From Verrucomicrobiaceae bacterium (lineage in GTDB: Bacteria > Verrucomicrobiota > Verrucomicrobiia > Verrucomicrobiales > Verrucomicrobiaceae), in NCBI GenBank assembly GCA_016795365.1, contig JAEUHN010000035.1, positions 1 through 56,935 of the forward strand: a DNA stretch of 56,935 bases. The letters run 5' to 3'. Positions within the stretch are counted from its first letter, which is position 1. The number at the start of each line of letters is the position of its first letter. The notes beneath the pieces were generated by a model. It had not been told where the DNA came from. It did no database searches and worked only from the letters and a program-made list of their open reading frames with translations. Positions 1-9,312 of the stretch are shown in pieces. The translations under genes and the position numbers were made by a program.

Positions 1-290
1 CAGTAGTCGTAGGCGGCGATGATGGAGTTGGTGGCTTCGACAAACACGTCGCACTCGATCTTCTCATCGCGCAGGGCGGCGAGGCCGTCGGTGAGCACTC
101 GAGTGGGCTTGCCATAGACGTCGGCGCCTTTCTGGGCGGCCTGCTGGTTCCAGTCGGCGACGAACGAAAGTCGCATCCCGGGCGTCTTGCCAATCTGATA
201 GGCGATCCCCAGGCCCATCGCACCACAGCCGATGAGTCCCACGTTGATCGGGCGTCCTTCTTTTTCGCGTTGCTTGAGTTCCTGGAGCAT
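1..290 (-). CDS. NAD(P)-binding oxidoreductase, homoserine-dehydrogenase-like (5' part)
   Basis: Only the first 96 codons are present; the gene runs off the left edge. The N-terminus starts MLQELKQREKEGRP and continues with a Rossmann dinucleotide site, VGLIGCGAMGLGIA (about residues 17-30), followed by an acidic strand end (FVADW) and a second strand ending DVFVEAT. This is the N-terminal layout of the SAF-domain-containing, homoserine-dehydrogenase-like oxidoreductases. Substrate cannot be inferred. It is divergent from moxR across a 180-nt spacer that must hold both promoters. The start is the ATG read from the complement of 288-290. The family is inferred from the N-terminus alone, so a generic Gfo/Idh-type oxidoreductase remains possible. 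Confidence 0.7.
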   Translation of the reverse strand, partial: MLQELKQREKEGRPINVGLIGCGAMGLGIAYQIGKTPGMRLSFVADWNQQAAQKGADVYGKPTRVLTDGLAALRDEKIECDVFVEATNSIIAAYDY

Positions 291-470
291 AAGTCTGAAC
301 TTTTCCCCGTAGCTGCCACCGTTAGTGAAGTCAAACTCTCCACACTCAGGATAACCCTTATTGTGAGCCTGACGGCTTCTTTTCTGGCGAGCTCCCTGCT
401 GACGAAAGAACAGTTGCCCACCACCCGTCTCTGAGTTCCCCTCTCGCCCGCATCTTCGTCCCCTTTCTCC

Positions 471-1460
471 ATGTCTGATCAAGCCGCCGCCACCGCCCTC
501 GTCGCAGGGTTTAACCGCCTCAAAACTGCCCTCGCCAAACGCATCGTCGGACAGGAAGCCGTTATCGAGCAGGTCTTCATTGCGATGGCCGCGGGTGGCC
601 ACAGCCTGCTGGAAGGCGTGCCCGGCCTGGCCAAGACGCTGCTCGTCAAGTCACTCGCCGACGCCATGCACCTGAGCTTCCGCCGCGTGCAGTTCACGCC
701 TGACCTGATGCCTGCCGACATCACTGGCACCGAGATCATCCAGGAGAACGCCGAGACTGGCCGCCGCAGTTTCGTGTTCCAGCAGGGGCCGATCTTCACG
801 CAGATCCTGCTGGCCGATGAAATCAACCGCACGCCGCCCAAGACGCAGGCCGCGCTGCTGGAGGCGATGCAGGAGAAGCACGTCACCGTGGGCCAGCAGA
901 CGTATGAGTTGCCCAAGCCGTTCTTCGTGCTCGCCACGCAGAACCCGATCGAACAAGAAGGCACCTACCCGCTGCCCGAAGCACAGAAGGATCGCTTTCT
1001 CTTCCTCATCAAGATCGACTACCCAACGCGCGATGCCGAGCGCGACATCGTGAGCCGCACCACCGGCAGTGAATCACAGACGATCGAGCCCGTGCTCACC
1101 GCCGAGGAACTCGCCGCTGCGCAGACGCTCTCGCGCAAGGTGCCCGTGCCGGACCATGTGCTCGACTACGTGCTCGATCTTGTCCGCGCCACGCGTCCGA
1201 ACGAAGAGGGTGCGCTCGACTTCGTGAAGCAGAACATCGGCTGGGGCGCGGGCCCGCGTGCCAGCCAGCAGATCGTGCTCGCTGGCAAGGTGCGCGCGCT
1301 GCTGCACGGTCGCACGCACGTCACCACCGACGACATCGAAGCGCTCGCGCTCCCGGTGCTACGCCACCGCATCGTGCCCACTTTCCATGCCGAAGCCGAG
1401 GGACTCACCGTGGACAAGATCATCGCCGAGCTGCTGAAGCTGGTGAAGAAGAGCGCGTGA
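471..1460 (+). CDS. MoxR family AAA+ ATPase
   Basis: A 329-aa cytoplasmic AAA+ ATPase of the MoxR class. These act as chaperone-like remodellers with VWA-domain partners, often in envelope stress or metal-insertion processes. Visible motifs are Walker A GVPGLAKT (residues 49-56), Walker B ILLADEIN (112-119), sensor-1 LATQNP (154-159) and the family signature [15 protein letters not shown]. The C-terminal lid domain follows from about residue 230. Length is typical. Its usual partners, a DUF58 protein and membrane VWA proteins, lie 1.6 kb downstream on the same strand, but a convergent transporter gene and a regulator are interposed. Co-transcription as one operon is therefore unlikely without an internal promoter. 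Confidence 0.95.
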   Translation: MSDQAAATALVAGFNRLKTALAKRIVGQEAVIEQVFIAMAAGGHSLLEGVPGLAKTLLVKSLADAMHLSFRRVQFTPDLMPADITGTEIIQENAETGRRSFVFQQGPIFTQILLADEINRTPPKTQAALLEAMQEKHVTVGQQTYELPKPFFVLATQNPIEQEGTYPLPEAQKDRFLFLIKIDYPTRDAERDIVSRTTGSESQTIEPVLTAEELAAAQTLSRKVPVPDHVLDYVLDLVRATRPNEEGALDFVKQNIGWGAGPRASQQIVLAGKVRALLHGRTHVTTDDIEALALPVLRHRIVPTFHAEAEGLTVDKIIAELLKLVKKSA

Positions 1461-1488
1461 CCGTCATGCCATGACCGTCATGCCATGA
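1461..1488. repeat. perfect 14-bp tandem duplication at convergent gene ends
   Basis: The unit CCGTCATGCCATGA occurs twice head to tail, 1461-1474 and 1475-1488, directly after the moxR stop codon. The second copy contains the TGA stop of the convergent transporter gene (complement of 1478-1480). It looks like a small slippage or repair duplication. No function is claimed. Confidence 0.85.
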
Positions 1489-2455
1489 TCGTCTTGGCCA
1501 TCGCGTTATAGAGCGGGATGCCGATGACGATGTTGAAAGGGAACGTAATCGCGAGTGCCGTCGTGAAGTAGAGTGCCGGGCTCGCCTGTGGCAGGGCGAT
1601 GCGCACTGCAGCTGGCGCAGCAATGTAGGATGCACTTGCCCCTAGAGTGGCCAGCACGGTGGCTCCGCCAAGGCTCATGCCAGCGGCTTTCGCGAGCACA
1701 ATCGCGATCGCCGCATGAATCGGTGGCATGATCAAGGCGAAGGCTCCCAGCCTGAATCCGACCGACTTCAGGTCCGCCAGCCGCTTGCCTGTGAGCAAAC
1801 CGACAGCGAGAAGGAATAACGTCAGCACACCTTTGAATGGAGCGTCGAAGAGCGGCGCGACTTGCTCATAGCCAGCGTGTCCGCACAGGAGGCCGATGCC
1901 GAGACCGCCGAGCAGCAAGAGGATGCCTTTGCTGGTGAGCAACTCGTGCAAGACCTTCTGGATGCCACCCGCCGCCGCCATGGTGCCGCCATTGAACTGC
2001 TTCACCATGAACAGCGCGACGACAATTGCGGGCACTTCCATGATCGCAAGCAGCGCCGGCAGGTAGCCTTCACCTTGGAGCTGATACTTCTCCAGAAAGG
2101 CCAGCGCGGCGCTGAAGGTGACTGCTGAGACCGAGCCGTAGTGCGCAGCCACCGCACCGGCGTCCACACTGCTCAGTGCGCACCCTTTCTTGAGGATGAA
2201 GTAGCTCCACACTGGGATCGCCATGCTGAGCGAGAGCGCCGCGAGGATCGGTTTCCAAACCTGCGCAGGGCTCATGCCCTCCAGCTTCATGCCGCCTTTC
2301 AAGCCGATCGCGAAGAGCAGGTAAATCGTCAGCGCGCCGTAGAACTCTTCGGAGATCTTGAGATCGCTCTTGATCAGGGAAGCGAGGATGCCGAGCGCGA
2401 AGGCGAGGACCATGGGTGACAGCAGGCTGGAGGCGAGGTTGTGAAGGATTTCCAT
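1478..2455 (-). CDS. SbtA-like sodium-dependent bicarbonate transporter family permease
   Basis: A 325-aa polytopic inner-membrane protein with about ten hydrophobic segments and the family signature AHYGSVSAVTF (residues 104-114) on a broken helix. It matches the SbtA/DUF897 family, whose cyanobacterial founder is a high-affinity Na+/HCO3- symporter; the length fits. Outside cyanobacteria the substrate is generally unproven, so bicarbonate transport here is inference. No SbtB-like PII gene is adjacent. Divergent from it is a small winged-helix regulator, and the shared intergenic region contains a strong palindrome, which makes local control of this transporter likely. The 3' end abuts moxR through a 14-bp tandem duplication. 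Confidence 0.85.
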   Translation of the reverse strand: MEILHNLASSLLSPMVLAFALGILASLIKSDLKISEEFYGALTIYLLFAIGLKGGMKLEGMSPAQVWKPILAALSLSMAIPVWSYFILKKGCALSSVDAGAVAAHYGSVSAVTFSAALAFLEKYQLQGEGYLPALLAIMEVPAIVVALFMVKQFNGGTMAAAGGIQKVLHELLTSKGILLLLGGLGIGLLCGHAGYEQVAPLFDAPFKGVLTLFLLAVGLLTGKRLADLKSVGFRLGAFALIMPPIHAAIAIVLAKAAGMSLGGATVLATLGASASYIAAPAAVRIALPQASPALYFTTALAITFPFNIVIGIPLYNAMAKTIMA

Positions 2456-2523
2456 CGGAGGTGGGGGAGGCAGGGTTTGGGAGTTGCACGTGCATCTGAG
2501 CCGTCTTTATTTTCACGAAACAA

Positions 2524-2549
2524 AATACACGAATAATAATTCGTGTATT
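2524..2549. promoter_or_regulatory. palindromic operator between transporter and regulator
   Basis: The arms AATACACGAAT (2524-2534) and ATTCGTGTATT (2539-2549) are perfect reverse complements, 11 bp each with a 4-nt centre, in a markedly AT-rich stretch. Partial copies of the half-site flank it: TTTCACGAAA just upstream and CATTCGTATTTT just downstream. The site is 15 nt from the start codon of the winged-helix gene, a position suited to autorepression and to control of the divergent transporter. Binding by the adjacent regulator is inferred. Confidence 0.75.
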
Positions 2550-2564
2550 AACATTCGTATTTTT

Positions 2565-2906
2565 ATGCGCAAGTCCCAAAGTGGAAAATCTGTGCCCGCG
2601 CCTGCGGAGGAAGCCTCCTGGACCTTCTTCACCAACCACGGCCATGTCTTGCTGTGCCTGTCCCAGCAGCCCGGAATGCTGCTCCGCGAAGTCGCTCAGA
2701 CGGTGGGCATCACGGAGCGCATGGTGCAGAAGATCATCGCCGATCTTGAGTCCGGTGGTGTGCTGACCCGTGAGAAGCAAGGGCGCCAAAACACCTACAC
2801 GATCAACTCCAAACTGCCCCTCCGCCACGCCGTGGAAGCGCATTGCACGATCGAAGGCCTCATCGACTTCGTGCTGTCGTCGCGACCTGGAAGCAGGAAA
2901 AAGTAA
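2565..2906 (+). CDS. winged helix-turn-helix transcriptional regulator
   Basis: A 113-aa DNA-binding protein. A helix-turn-helix covers about residues 38-61 (LLREVAQTVGITERMVQKIIADL), followed by a wing (about 66-80) rich in Arg, Lys and Gln. The organisation resembles MarR/ArsR-type or PaaX-like small winged-helix regulators, with no separate ligand domain beyond a short C-terminal helix. The frame stays open upstream to 2484, but that extension would translate the palindromic operator and has AT-rich, non-coding-like composition. The ATG at 2565 (MRKSQSG) is therefore preferred. It probably represses itself and the divergent transporter. The effector is unknown. Confidence 0.8.
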   Translation: MRKSQSGKSVPAPAEEASWTFFTNHGHVLLCLSQQPGMLLREVAQTVGITERMVQKIIADLESGGVLTREKQGRQNTYTINSKLPLRHAVEAHCTIEGLIDFVLSSRPGSRKK

Positions 2907-3080
2907 ACCCCCGCTTAGTGCCCAGAAACGCCTCGAATCCATTCTGGCATTCACCGCGTCGAAACCGCACGAGACGAACCTCCTCCATGCACCACCGGGT
3001 TATCAAACTCAGCTGCAAGTCTTCGCAAAAACAAAGCTAGCTTGCAGGCCGCCACCGCGTAATGACGCAGCCCCATACGA

Positions 3081-3977
3081 ATGGCTCAAATCTCAGACAT
3101 CCTACACGCCGAAGACATCACACCCCTGCAGCATCTGCAGCTCTTCGCGCGCACCGTGATGGAAGGGTTCACGACAGGGCAGCACGCCTCGCCGCACAAG
3201 GGTTTCAGCGTCGAGTTCCGCCAGCATCGTCCGTATGTGCAGGGCGATGAAATCCGTCGGCTAGACTGGAAGATTTTTGGCCGCAGCGACCGGTTCTACA
3301 TCCGCGAGTATGACGAGGAAACCAACCTTCGTGCCACCATCGTGCTCGATGCCAGCGGCAGCATGGGCTACACCGGCCAGGGCGGCATCAACAAGTTCGA
3401 CTACGCGCGCAAGCTCGCCGCCTCACTGGCTTACCTCTTGATGAGCCAGCAAGATGCCGTGGGCCTGGTTACCTTCGACACCAAGATTCGCGACATCGTG
3501 CCCAACCGCACCCGCATCACCCATCTGCACCACTTGCTCGAATGCATGGTGAAGACCGAGCCTGGGCAGGAGACGAGCTTGTCAGGTGTGCTCGAGTCCC
3601 TGGCCGGACGACTGAAGCGACGCGGGCTGATCATCTTGATCTCGGACTTCTTCGATGACGCGAACGCTTTGATGCGTGCCGTCGGCATCCTGCGGCGCAA
3701 GGGGCACGAACTGCTCGTCTTCCAGCTGTGGGACCGCGATGAGCTGGAGTTCCCGTTTTCGCGCTGGTCGCGGTTTGAGAATCTGGAACAAGACGAAGAC
3801 CACTTGATGCTGGATCCCGTGGTGATTCGCCAGAGCTACCTCAAGGTGCTCGCTGAATTCCGGCAGACGCTCAAGACCAACATGCTCAAAAGCGAAGTCG
3901 ATGTGGTCGAGATGACCACCGATCAGCCCCACGCGATTGCATTGAAGGAGTATCTGGCTTTGAGGATGAGGAGATAG
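3081..3977 (+). CDS. DUF58 domain protein with VWA-like fold
   Basis: A 298-aa cytoplasmic protein of the DUF58 family, the usual partner of MoxR ATPases. The N-terminal part has the family pattern GFSVEFRQHRPYVQGDEIRRLDWK (residues about 41-64, with the invariant RRLDW). A VWA-like domain follows, with a MIDAS motif DASGSM (Asp90, Ser92, Ser94). It lacks transmembrane segments. The next gene starts 6 nt after its stop, so it heads the DUF58-VWA-VWA operon. It likely forms a metal-dependent complex with the MoxR ATPase and the membrane VWA proteins. That assignment is from family knowledge; the target process is not evident. Confidence 0.92.
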   Translation: MAQISDILHAEDITPLQHLQLFARTVMEGFTTGQHASPHKGFSVEFRQHRPYVQGDEIRRLDWKIFGRSDRFYIREYDEETNLRATIVLDASGSMGYTGQGGINKFDYARKLAASLAYLLMSQQDAVGLVTFDTKIRDIVPNRTRITHLHHLLECMVKTEPGQETSLSGVLESLAGRLKRRGLIILISDFFDDANALMRAVGILRRKGHELLVFQLWDRDELEFPFSRWSRFENLEQDEDHLMLDPVVIRQSYLKVLAEFRQTLKTNMLKSEVDVVEMTTDQPHAIALKEYLALRMRR

Positions 3978-3983
3978 CAGCGC

Positions 3984-6128
3984 GTGACCTTCCTCAATTC
4001 CATTCTCCTGGCCGGAGCCGCGGCATTCCTTATTCCGTTGATCATCCATCTGCTCAATCGGCGTCGCATTGCCGTGGTGCGCTGGGGAGCCATGCATCTG
4101 CTCCAAGAAGTGATCAAACAGAAGAAACGCCGCGTGCGCGTGGAGCAGTGGCTGCTCCTGCTCATGAGAATTCTCCTGCCGATCATCCTGGCCATGTGTC
4201 TGGCGCGCCCGGTGCTTACCGCGTTGCGATCCCTGCCGGGTTTTGGCAAGACCTCGCTTGTTGTGATTCTCGACGACTCCTTCTCCATGCGAGCCCCCAG
4301 TTCGGGCGGGTCGCCGATGGATCAGGCCAAGGCCGCGATCCAACGCATGACGGAGGAACTCCCACGCGGATCGGACGTGCAGATCGTGCTCGCTGGGGGT
4401 TCACCGCGCACCTTGATGGAGCAGTCTAGCATCGCGCTCGACTTGGTCCCCAAAGCCCTCGGTGACACGCAGGCCCTCGCCGGTCCGATGTCGGCGAACG
4501 ATGCCTTTCAGGCTGCCGCAGCCGCGCTTAGCAAGGCGACCAACGGAGCCCGCGAGATCGTGGTGATGAGTGACTTCCAGCAAGCCGACTGGAAAGCCTT
4601 TGCCGAGGGCGCTTCGCTGCCTGCCCTGGAATCCGTGCTCAAGCAGGAGCCCAAGCCAGCCATCACCTTCTACCGTCTCGACAACGACATCACTGAGAAC
4701 CTCAGCATTGCCTCGCTCGAACTATCTGCCCTCGTCGCCGCAGAAGGCCAGCCCGTTGGCGCCCGCGTGCGAGTGAAAAATCACGGCAAGCGCCTCTGGC
4801 AGGATGTGGCGCTCTACCTCGAAGCTGATGGCACCCGTCTCCGCACCACGCGTATCACCGTGCCAGCGGAGGGCGAGGTGACGCTCTCGCTCACCCATGC
4901 TTTCGACAAGGTGGGTGACCACGCCCTGGGCGTCCGGCTTGAAGGCGACAGCCTCACCGAGGACAATGCTGCCCAGGCCATCGTGCATGTGCGCCATCAG
5001 ATCAATGCCCTGATCATCGACGGACATCCGGGCAACGAGCCCCTCTCAGGTGCCGCTGATTTCATCGAACTAGCTCTCTCACCCAACATGGCGACGGCGG
5101 CGGATTCGAAGGATCTCGTCATCACAACGAAGGTGGACGAGCGACGTTTCCGCGATGAGGACCTGCGAGGCAAGGAAGTCGTCATCCTCGCTGACGTCGA
5201 GCGGCTGCAAGGCAAGCGCTTCACCGACATCGAAAAGTTTGTGAAGGAAGGTGGCGGCCTCCTCGTGATCGCGGGCCCTGACATTGATCAGTCCTGGTAT
5301 AACCGCGACTTCTACCGCAACGGCCAGGGCGTTTATCCCGCTGCGATCAAAGGGCTGGGAAGTGTGGGGCCAGCTGACAACCCGGCTCGCATCCTGATGC
5401 AGCGCTTCACTCATCCCGCGATGACGTATTTCAATGATGCACGCGGTGGACGGCTACAGGACGCAGAGTTCCGCACCTGGATCACCTGGGAGATGAAAGG
5501 CGATGAGGTCAAAACGCTGTTCAGTCTTGATCGTGGAGCACCCGTGTTCATCGAGAAGCCCTTCGGTCGCGGACGAGTCATCGCAGGTGCCACGAGCGCG
5601 AACTCCGAGTGGACCAATCTGCCTCTTCAAATGGTCTTCGTGCCTCTGATTCAGCGCCTCGTCAGCCACTTAGCAACCCAAGGTGCTGGCGAAGCCGCCT
5701 TGCTCGTCGGTCAGCCCGTGCGCGTGGGATTGAAGGATGGCAAGGGCGATGAGGTATTCGAACTCACGGATCCCACGGGCAAAACAACGGAGGTCAAAGC
5801 CCGGAAGGAGAACAATGGAGTGGTGGTGGAATCCGCTCCCACTCGCGAGCCGGGCCTTTACGAGATGAAGGCGAAGGACAGCAGCGAAGCCCAGCGCTTC
5901 GCCATCAATCTGAATCCAGCGGAGTCCGATCTGAAGCCTCTCGCCGAGAGCGAAGTGGAGAAGATCGCCACCCGCCACGAAGGGATGCTAGTCAGAAGCT
6001 TCGATGCCTACCAGCGCCTCGACCGCTCCCGTCGCCACGGCACCGAAATGTGGCAGGCCTTCCTGATCGCCCTGCTCGTGCTGTTGTTCGGCGAGGTGCT
6101 GCTGGCCCAGCGAATTGCAAGAGCCTGA
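3984..6128 (+). CDS. BatA-type membrane protein with VWA domain
   Basis: 714 aa with a GTG start 6 nt after the DUF58 gene. The N-terminus is a BatA-like double-helix region: a hydrophobic segment at about residues 5-24 containing IPLIIHLLNRRR, and a second at about 56-76. A VWA domain begins at about 91 with MIDAS residues Asp97, Ser99 and Ser101 (DDSFS). A CARDB/Ig-like segment and a glutamine-amidotransferase-like region (about 350-560) follow, and a terminal membrane helix lies near 685-710. The large middle part should be periplasmic or cytoplasmic depending on helix topology, which I cannot fix. It is an envelope partner of MoxR; the exact role is unknown. Confidence 0.88.
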   Translation: MTFLNSILLAGAAAFLIPLIIHLLNRRRIAVVRWGAMHLLQEVIKQKKRRVRVEQWLLLLMRILLPIILAMCLARPVLTALRSLPGFGKTSLVVILDDSFSMRAPSSGGSPMDQAKAAIQRMTEELPRGSDVQIVLAGGSPRTLMEQSSIALDLVPKALGDTQALAGPMSANDAFQAAAAALSKATNGAREIVVMSDFQQADWKAFAEGASLPALESVLKQEPKPAITFYRLDNDITENLSIASLELSALVAAEGQPVGARVRVKNHGKRLWQDVALYLEADGTRLRTTRITVPAEGEVTLSLTHAFDKVGDHALGVRLEGDSLTEDNAAQAIVHVRHQINALIIDGHPGNEPLSGAADFIELALSPNMATAADSKDLVITTKVDERRFRDEDLRGKEVVILADVERLQGKRFTDIEKFVKEGGGLLVIAGPDIDQSWYNRDFYRNGQGVYPAAIKGLGSVGPADNPARILMQRFTHPAMTYFNDARGGRLQDAEFRTWITWEMKGDEVKTLFSLDRGAPVFIEKPFGRGRVIAGATSANSEWTNLPLQMVFVPLIQRLVSHLATQGAGEAALLVGQPVRVGLKDGKGDEVFELTDPTGKTTEVKARKENNGVVVESAPTREPGLYEMKAKDSSEAQRFAINLNPAESDLKPLAESEVEKIATRHEGMLVRSFDAYQRLDRSRRHGTEMWQAFLIALLVLLFGEVLLAQRIARA

Positions 6129-6134
6129 TTCCTC

Positions 6135-8447
6135 ATGACTCCCACCACTGAAACCCTTCTCCGATTCACGGGCGACTGGCCTTTGCTGCCAGTCGTGGGA
6201 GTGGCGCTTGCCCTGGCGGTGCTGATGTATCTGCTCTATCGACGGGAGATTCGCATGCGACCTGATCCCTGGGTGCGTTTGCCTGCAGTCATGCGTTCAC
6301 TGGCAGTGTTCTTGATCGTGCTGGCACTGGCAGGTCCAGTGCTGCGGCACGTCACCACCACCCGCCAGCTGGGTCGTGTGGTGATCGCCGTCGATGCTTC
6401 ATCAAGCATGAAGCTCACCGATCAAGTCGATGCGAAGCCTGCGGGTGCCCAGTCCAAGACTCGCTTCCAGCGCGCGCAGGACCTGCTTTTCACCGGCACG
6501 AAGCCCCTGGTCAAAACTCTCGCCGAGACCTCGGACGTCGAACTCATCGCCCTTCGCGGTCCTGTCGCACAACGTCTGTGGTGGCGGAGGCAGGGAGGCA
6601 AGGACATGTCCGGGGAGATGCCCTCGCGCATTGACGTGCAGCCCGACGCTGCCACTTCGGACCTTGATCAAGCGCTTCGTCAGGCACTGGGTCCAGCTAC
6701 CACGGGGAGCGCTCTGGTGGTGCTCACGGATGGTCAGCACAATGCCGCAGGTTCGCCCGAAGAGTTCAGCCTCTCACTCAAAGACAGCGCGGTGCCGGTC
6801 TTCAGCATCGGGCTCGGAACGGAGGTGCCACCGCCCGACCTCTCACTCGTCGATGTGACAGCCCCCGAAGCCGTCTTCACCGCCGAGCGTGTGGAAGGAC
6901 TGGTTTCCATTCGCGACTCGATGCCGCCAAATCTGCCGGGCACCGTCCGCATCGAGAGTCAGGGCAAAACCTTGTGGGAGCAGGCCTTCACGACGGACGG
7001 CAAAGGCGATCGCCGCTTCCCTTACAGCTTCCTGATGAAGGAAATGCCGGAACCTGCCGCCACGCAGGCCGACAAGAACCTGCGGCTTTTCAATGTGGTC
7101 ATCGGCATCGCTGGCGAGCAAACGACGCCTGAGAAAACCCGCGCCAACAACTCACGTGAAGTCGCGCTGCACCTGCTGCAAAAGAAGCGCAAGCTCTTGC
7201 TGCTCGACGGTCGCGCCCGATGGGAAACTCGCTACGCCCAGAACCACTTCGAGCGCGATGAGCGCTGGTCCGTGAACGTGGCCTTTGATGACTACAAAGC
7301 AGGCACGGCAAACGCCTTGGAGAAAGCCTTTCCGGCCACGAAGGACGACCTTTTCACCTTCGATCTGATCGTGCTCGGCGACTTCAGTCCAGCAAGGTTG
7401 AAGCCGGAGCACGTCGAGTGGCTGCGGGAGTTCGTCGAGAAGCGCGGTGGCGGTTTGATCATGGTTGATGGGGCTCGTGGCTACTTGCGAGACTGGGCAA
7501 AGTCGAAGGCCGCAGGGCTGGTGCCGGTGCAATGGACGGGCGATCCGAAAGGCATGGTGGGTCCCCTCACCTGGCAGCTCACTGCAGAAGCCGAGCGCGC
7601 TCCAGCGTTGCGCCTGAGTGATTCCCCAAGCGCCAATCAAACCCTGTGGCCAAGACTTCCACCAGCAATGTGGACGAGCACGGTGCAACCCTTGCCTGGG
7701 GCTCAAGTGCTCGCTCAACTCAGCACGGCAGCGAAACAGCTCACACCCGCGTTTGTCTTCCGCAGCGTGGGAGCAGGTGCGGTGCTTTACGTGGCCAGTG
7801 ACGAGCTTTGGCGCTGGCGTTATCAAGTCGCTGATCTTCACCACCAGCGGCTCTGGGTGCAGATGGCAGCATGGATCGCTGCTCCTCCGTTTCAGGCGGA
7901 GAGCAAGACGGTGGCCATCGGCACGGATCGTCTGCGCTACGGCGCGGGCGAGCAAGGCGAGGTGCGCGTGCGCCTGCGCAATGCGGGGGGCGAGATCATT
8001 GCCGATGCACATCCGCGCGCCTTTCTCATTCACGAGGGCACCGATGCGGCCACTCTGGAACTCGAGCCCGACCCCACTCACGCCGGCGTCTATCGTGCTC
8101 TCACGCCTCCGCTGAAGCCCGGTGAGTGGCAGGTGGCCGTGGCCGAAGGTCCGCAGAGCGCTCGCAGCGATGTGCGGCTGACCTTGCGCGTGGCAGACAC
8201 GGGCAATCAAGAACTCGCATCGCTCACAATGAACCGGTCGATGCTCGAATCGATGGCGCGCAACACAGGTGGTCGGTTCCTCCGCGAAGAGCAGGCGGGC
8301 GAGTTGCCAGGGTTGCTTCAGGCGCTCGACCGCAAGCAGTCATCCACTCGCGAGACCCTTTTGTGGTCGAGTTGGTGGTGGCTGGGCACCATCATCCTGC
8401 TCCTGACCATCGAGTGGCTGATGCGCAAGAAGCTCCGCCTCGTTTGA
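6135..8447 (+). CDS. membrane VWA / glutamine-amidotransferase-like protein
   Basis: A 770-aa membrane protein 6 nt downstream of the BatA-type gene. Helices lie at about residues 18-36 and 53-70, followed by a VWA domain with an intact MIDAS (DASSS, Asp87-Ser89-Ser91). A class-I-amidotransferase-like domain without an obvious catalytic triad follows (about 340-560; contains KRGGGLIMVDG). A beta-sandwich region (about 590-710) and a C-terminal helix (about 744-762) complete it. The architecture parallels the preceding gene, suggesting an old duplication with divergence. Together with DUF58 it forms the VWA half of the MoxR system. Confidence 0.88.
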   Translation: MTPTTETLLRFTGDWPLLPVVGVALALAVLMYLLYRREIRMRPDPWVRLPAVMRSLAVFLIVLALAGPVLRHVTTTRQLGRVVIAVDASSSMKLTDQVDAKPAGAQSKTRFQRAQDLLFTGTKPLVKTLAETSDVELIALRGPVAQRLWWRRQGGKDMSGEMPSRIDVQPDAATSDLDQALRQALGPATTGSALVVLTDGQHNAAGSPEEFSLSLKDSAVPVFSIGLGTEVPPPDLSLVDVTAPEAVFTAERVEGLVSIRDSMPPNLPGTVRIESQGKTLWEQAFTTDGKGDRRFPYSFLMKEMPEPAATQADKNLRLFNVVIGIAGEQTTPEKTRANNSREVALHLLQKKRKLLLLDGRARWETRYAQNHFERDERWSVNVAFDDYKAGTANALEKAFPATKDDLFTFDLIVLGDFSPARLKPEHVEWLREFVEKRGGGLIMVDGARGYLRDWAKSKAAGLVPVQWTGDPKGMVGPLTWQLTAEAERAPALRLSDSPSANQTLWPRLPPAMWTSTVQPLPGAQVLAQLSTAAKQLTPAFVFRSVGAGAVLYVASDELWRWRYQVADLHHQRLWVQMAAWIAAPPFQAESKTVAIGTDRLRYGAGEQGEVRVRLRNAGGEIIADAHPRAFLIHEGTDAATLELEPDPTHAGVYRALTPPLKPGEWQVAVAEGPQSARSDVRLTLRVADTGNQELASLTMNRSMLESMARNTGGRFLREEQAGELPGLLQALDRKQSSTRETLLWSSWWWLGTIILLLTIEWLMRKKLRLV

Positions 8448-8523
8448 TCGCGGATGAATCCCGCACTTGGCAATCGCGGGTCCCGCGTGTCTCTTCGGAC
8501 CTAGTCACGAAATGATCCCAGCC

Positions 8524-9189
8524 ATGCGCTTCACCCTTATCCTTCTCGCCTTGTCCGTCGCTGCGCTCGCCGACGACAAGCCCAAGCCCCAGGTGGGAGG
8601 CGGCGATTTGAGCCAAACCGGATCACTCCCTCCTGCGACGACTTCGCTCGCCAACAAGGCGGCCAACGCGTTCTCGAAGCGTGACTGGAAGACCGCCCGG
8701 AAAGCCTATCGGGAAATGCTAGAGCTGGACCCCGAGAACGCGCTCACCTGGGCCAATCTCGGCGCGGTGGAGCAGCAATCGAAGAACCCCGATGCGGCCA
8801 TCGCCTGCTTCGAAGCAAGCGTGCGGTTCAATGACAAGCTGGTCCAATCATGGACGGCCCTCGGACTGCTGTATTCCAACAAAGGCGATCGCTACAAGGC
8901 GGTGAGCGCCTTCGCGCGCGCCATCCATGAGGAACCTAACGATGCGCGTGCACACAACTACCTCGCTATCGAAATGCAAAATCTCGGATGGAAGGATGCT
9001 GCCATCACCGAACTGCAACGTGCTATCGAGATCAACCCGGACTACGGCCTTGCCCACTTCAACCTAGCCGCGATGTATCTGGATCAAAAGCCGCCCGCCA
9101 AGGCTTTGGCCCGCAAGCACTACGATCAAGCGCTGACCCTCGGGGTCGAGAAGGACGAAGTGATCGAGAGCAAACTGGGCAAGGACTAG
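8524..9189 (+). CDS. exported TPR protein at the end of the MoxR-type operon
   Basis: 221 aa starting MRFTLILLALSVAALA, a clear Sec signal peptide with cleavage before DD. A short Pro/Gly linker precedes four to five tetratricopeptide repeats (about residues 45-200; for example ALTWANLGAVEQQSKNPDAA). The frame is open further upstream (ATG at 8512 and a TTG at 8467), but only the 8524 start places the signal peptide correctly. TPR proteins commonly close MoxR/VWA clusters (the BatC/BatE position), so it probably scaffolds the complex in the periplasm. The gap to the previous gene is 76 nt. Confidence 0.82.
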   Translation: MRFTLILLALSVAALADDKPKPQVGGGDLSQTGSLPPATTSLANKAANAFSKRDWKTARKAYREMLELDPENALTWANLGAVEQQSKNPDAAIACFEASVRFNDKLVQSWTALGLLYSNKGDRYKAVSAFARAIHEEPNDARAHNYLAIEMQNLGWKDAAITELQRAIEINPDYGLAHFNLAAMYLDQKPPAKALARKHYDQALTLGVEKDEVIESKLGKD

Positions 9190-9312
9190 CGCTCCGCTAC
9201 TTCACCTCCGCCTCGATCATCGAGCCGCCCAACAACAACACGAGTCGCCCTTCACTTGCTCAGATCTGTCCGAACCTCAGCGCCTTGATGGCCCATCATT
9301 GCCCCACGCCTC

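Noticed and set aside
2484..2564. Longer N-terminus of the winged-helix regulator
   Set aside because: It would translate the palindromic operator and AT-rich promoter sequence.
3014..3044. TGCAAG ... CTTGCA inverted repeat upstream of DUF58
   Set aside because: Only 6-bp arms 19 nt apart; expected by chance.
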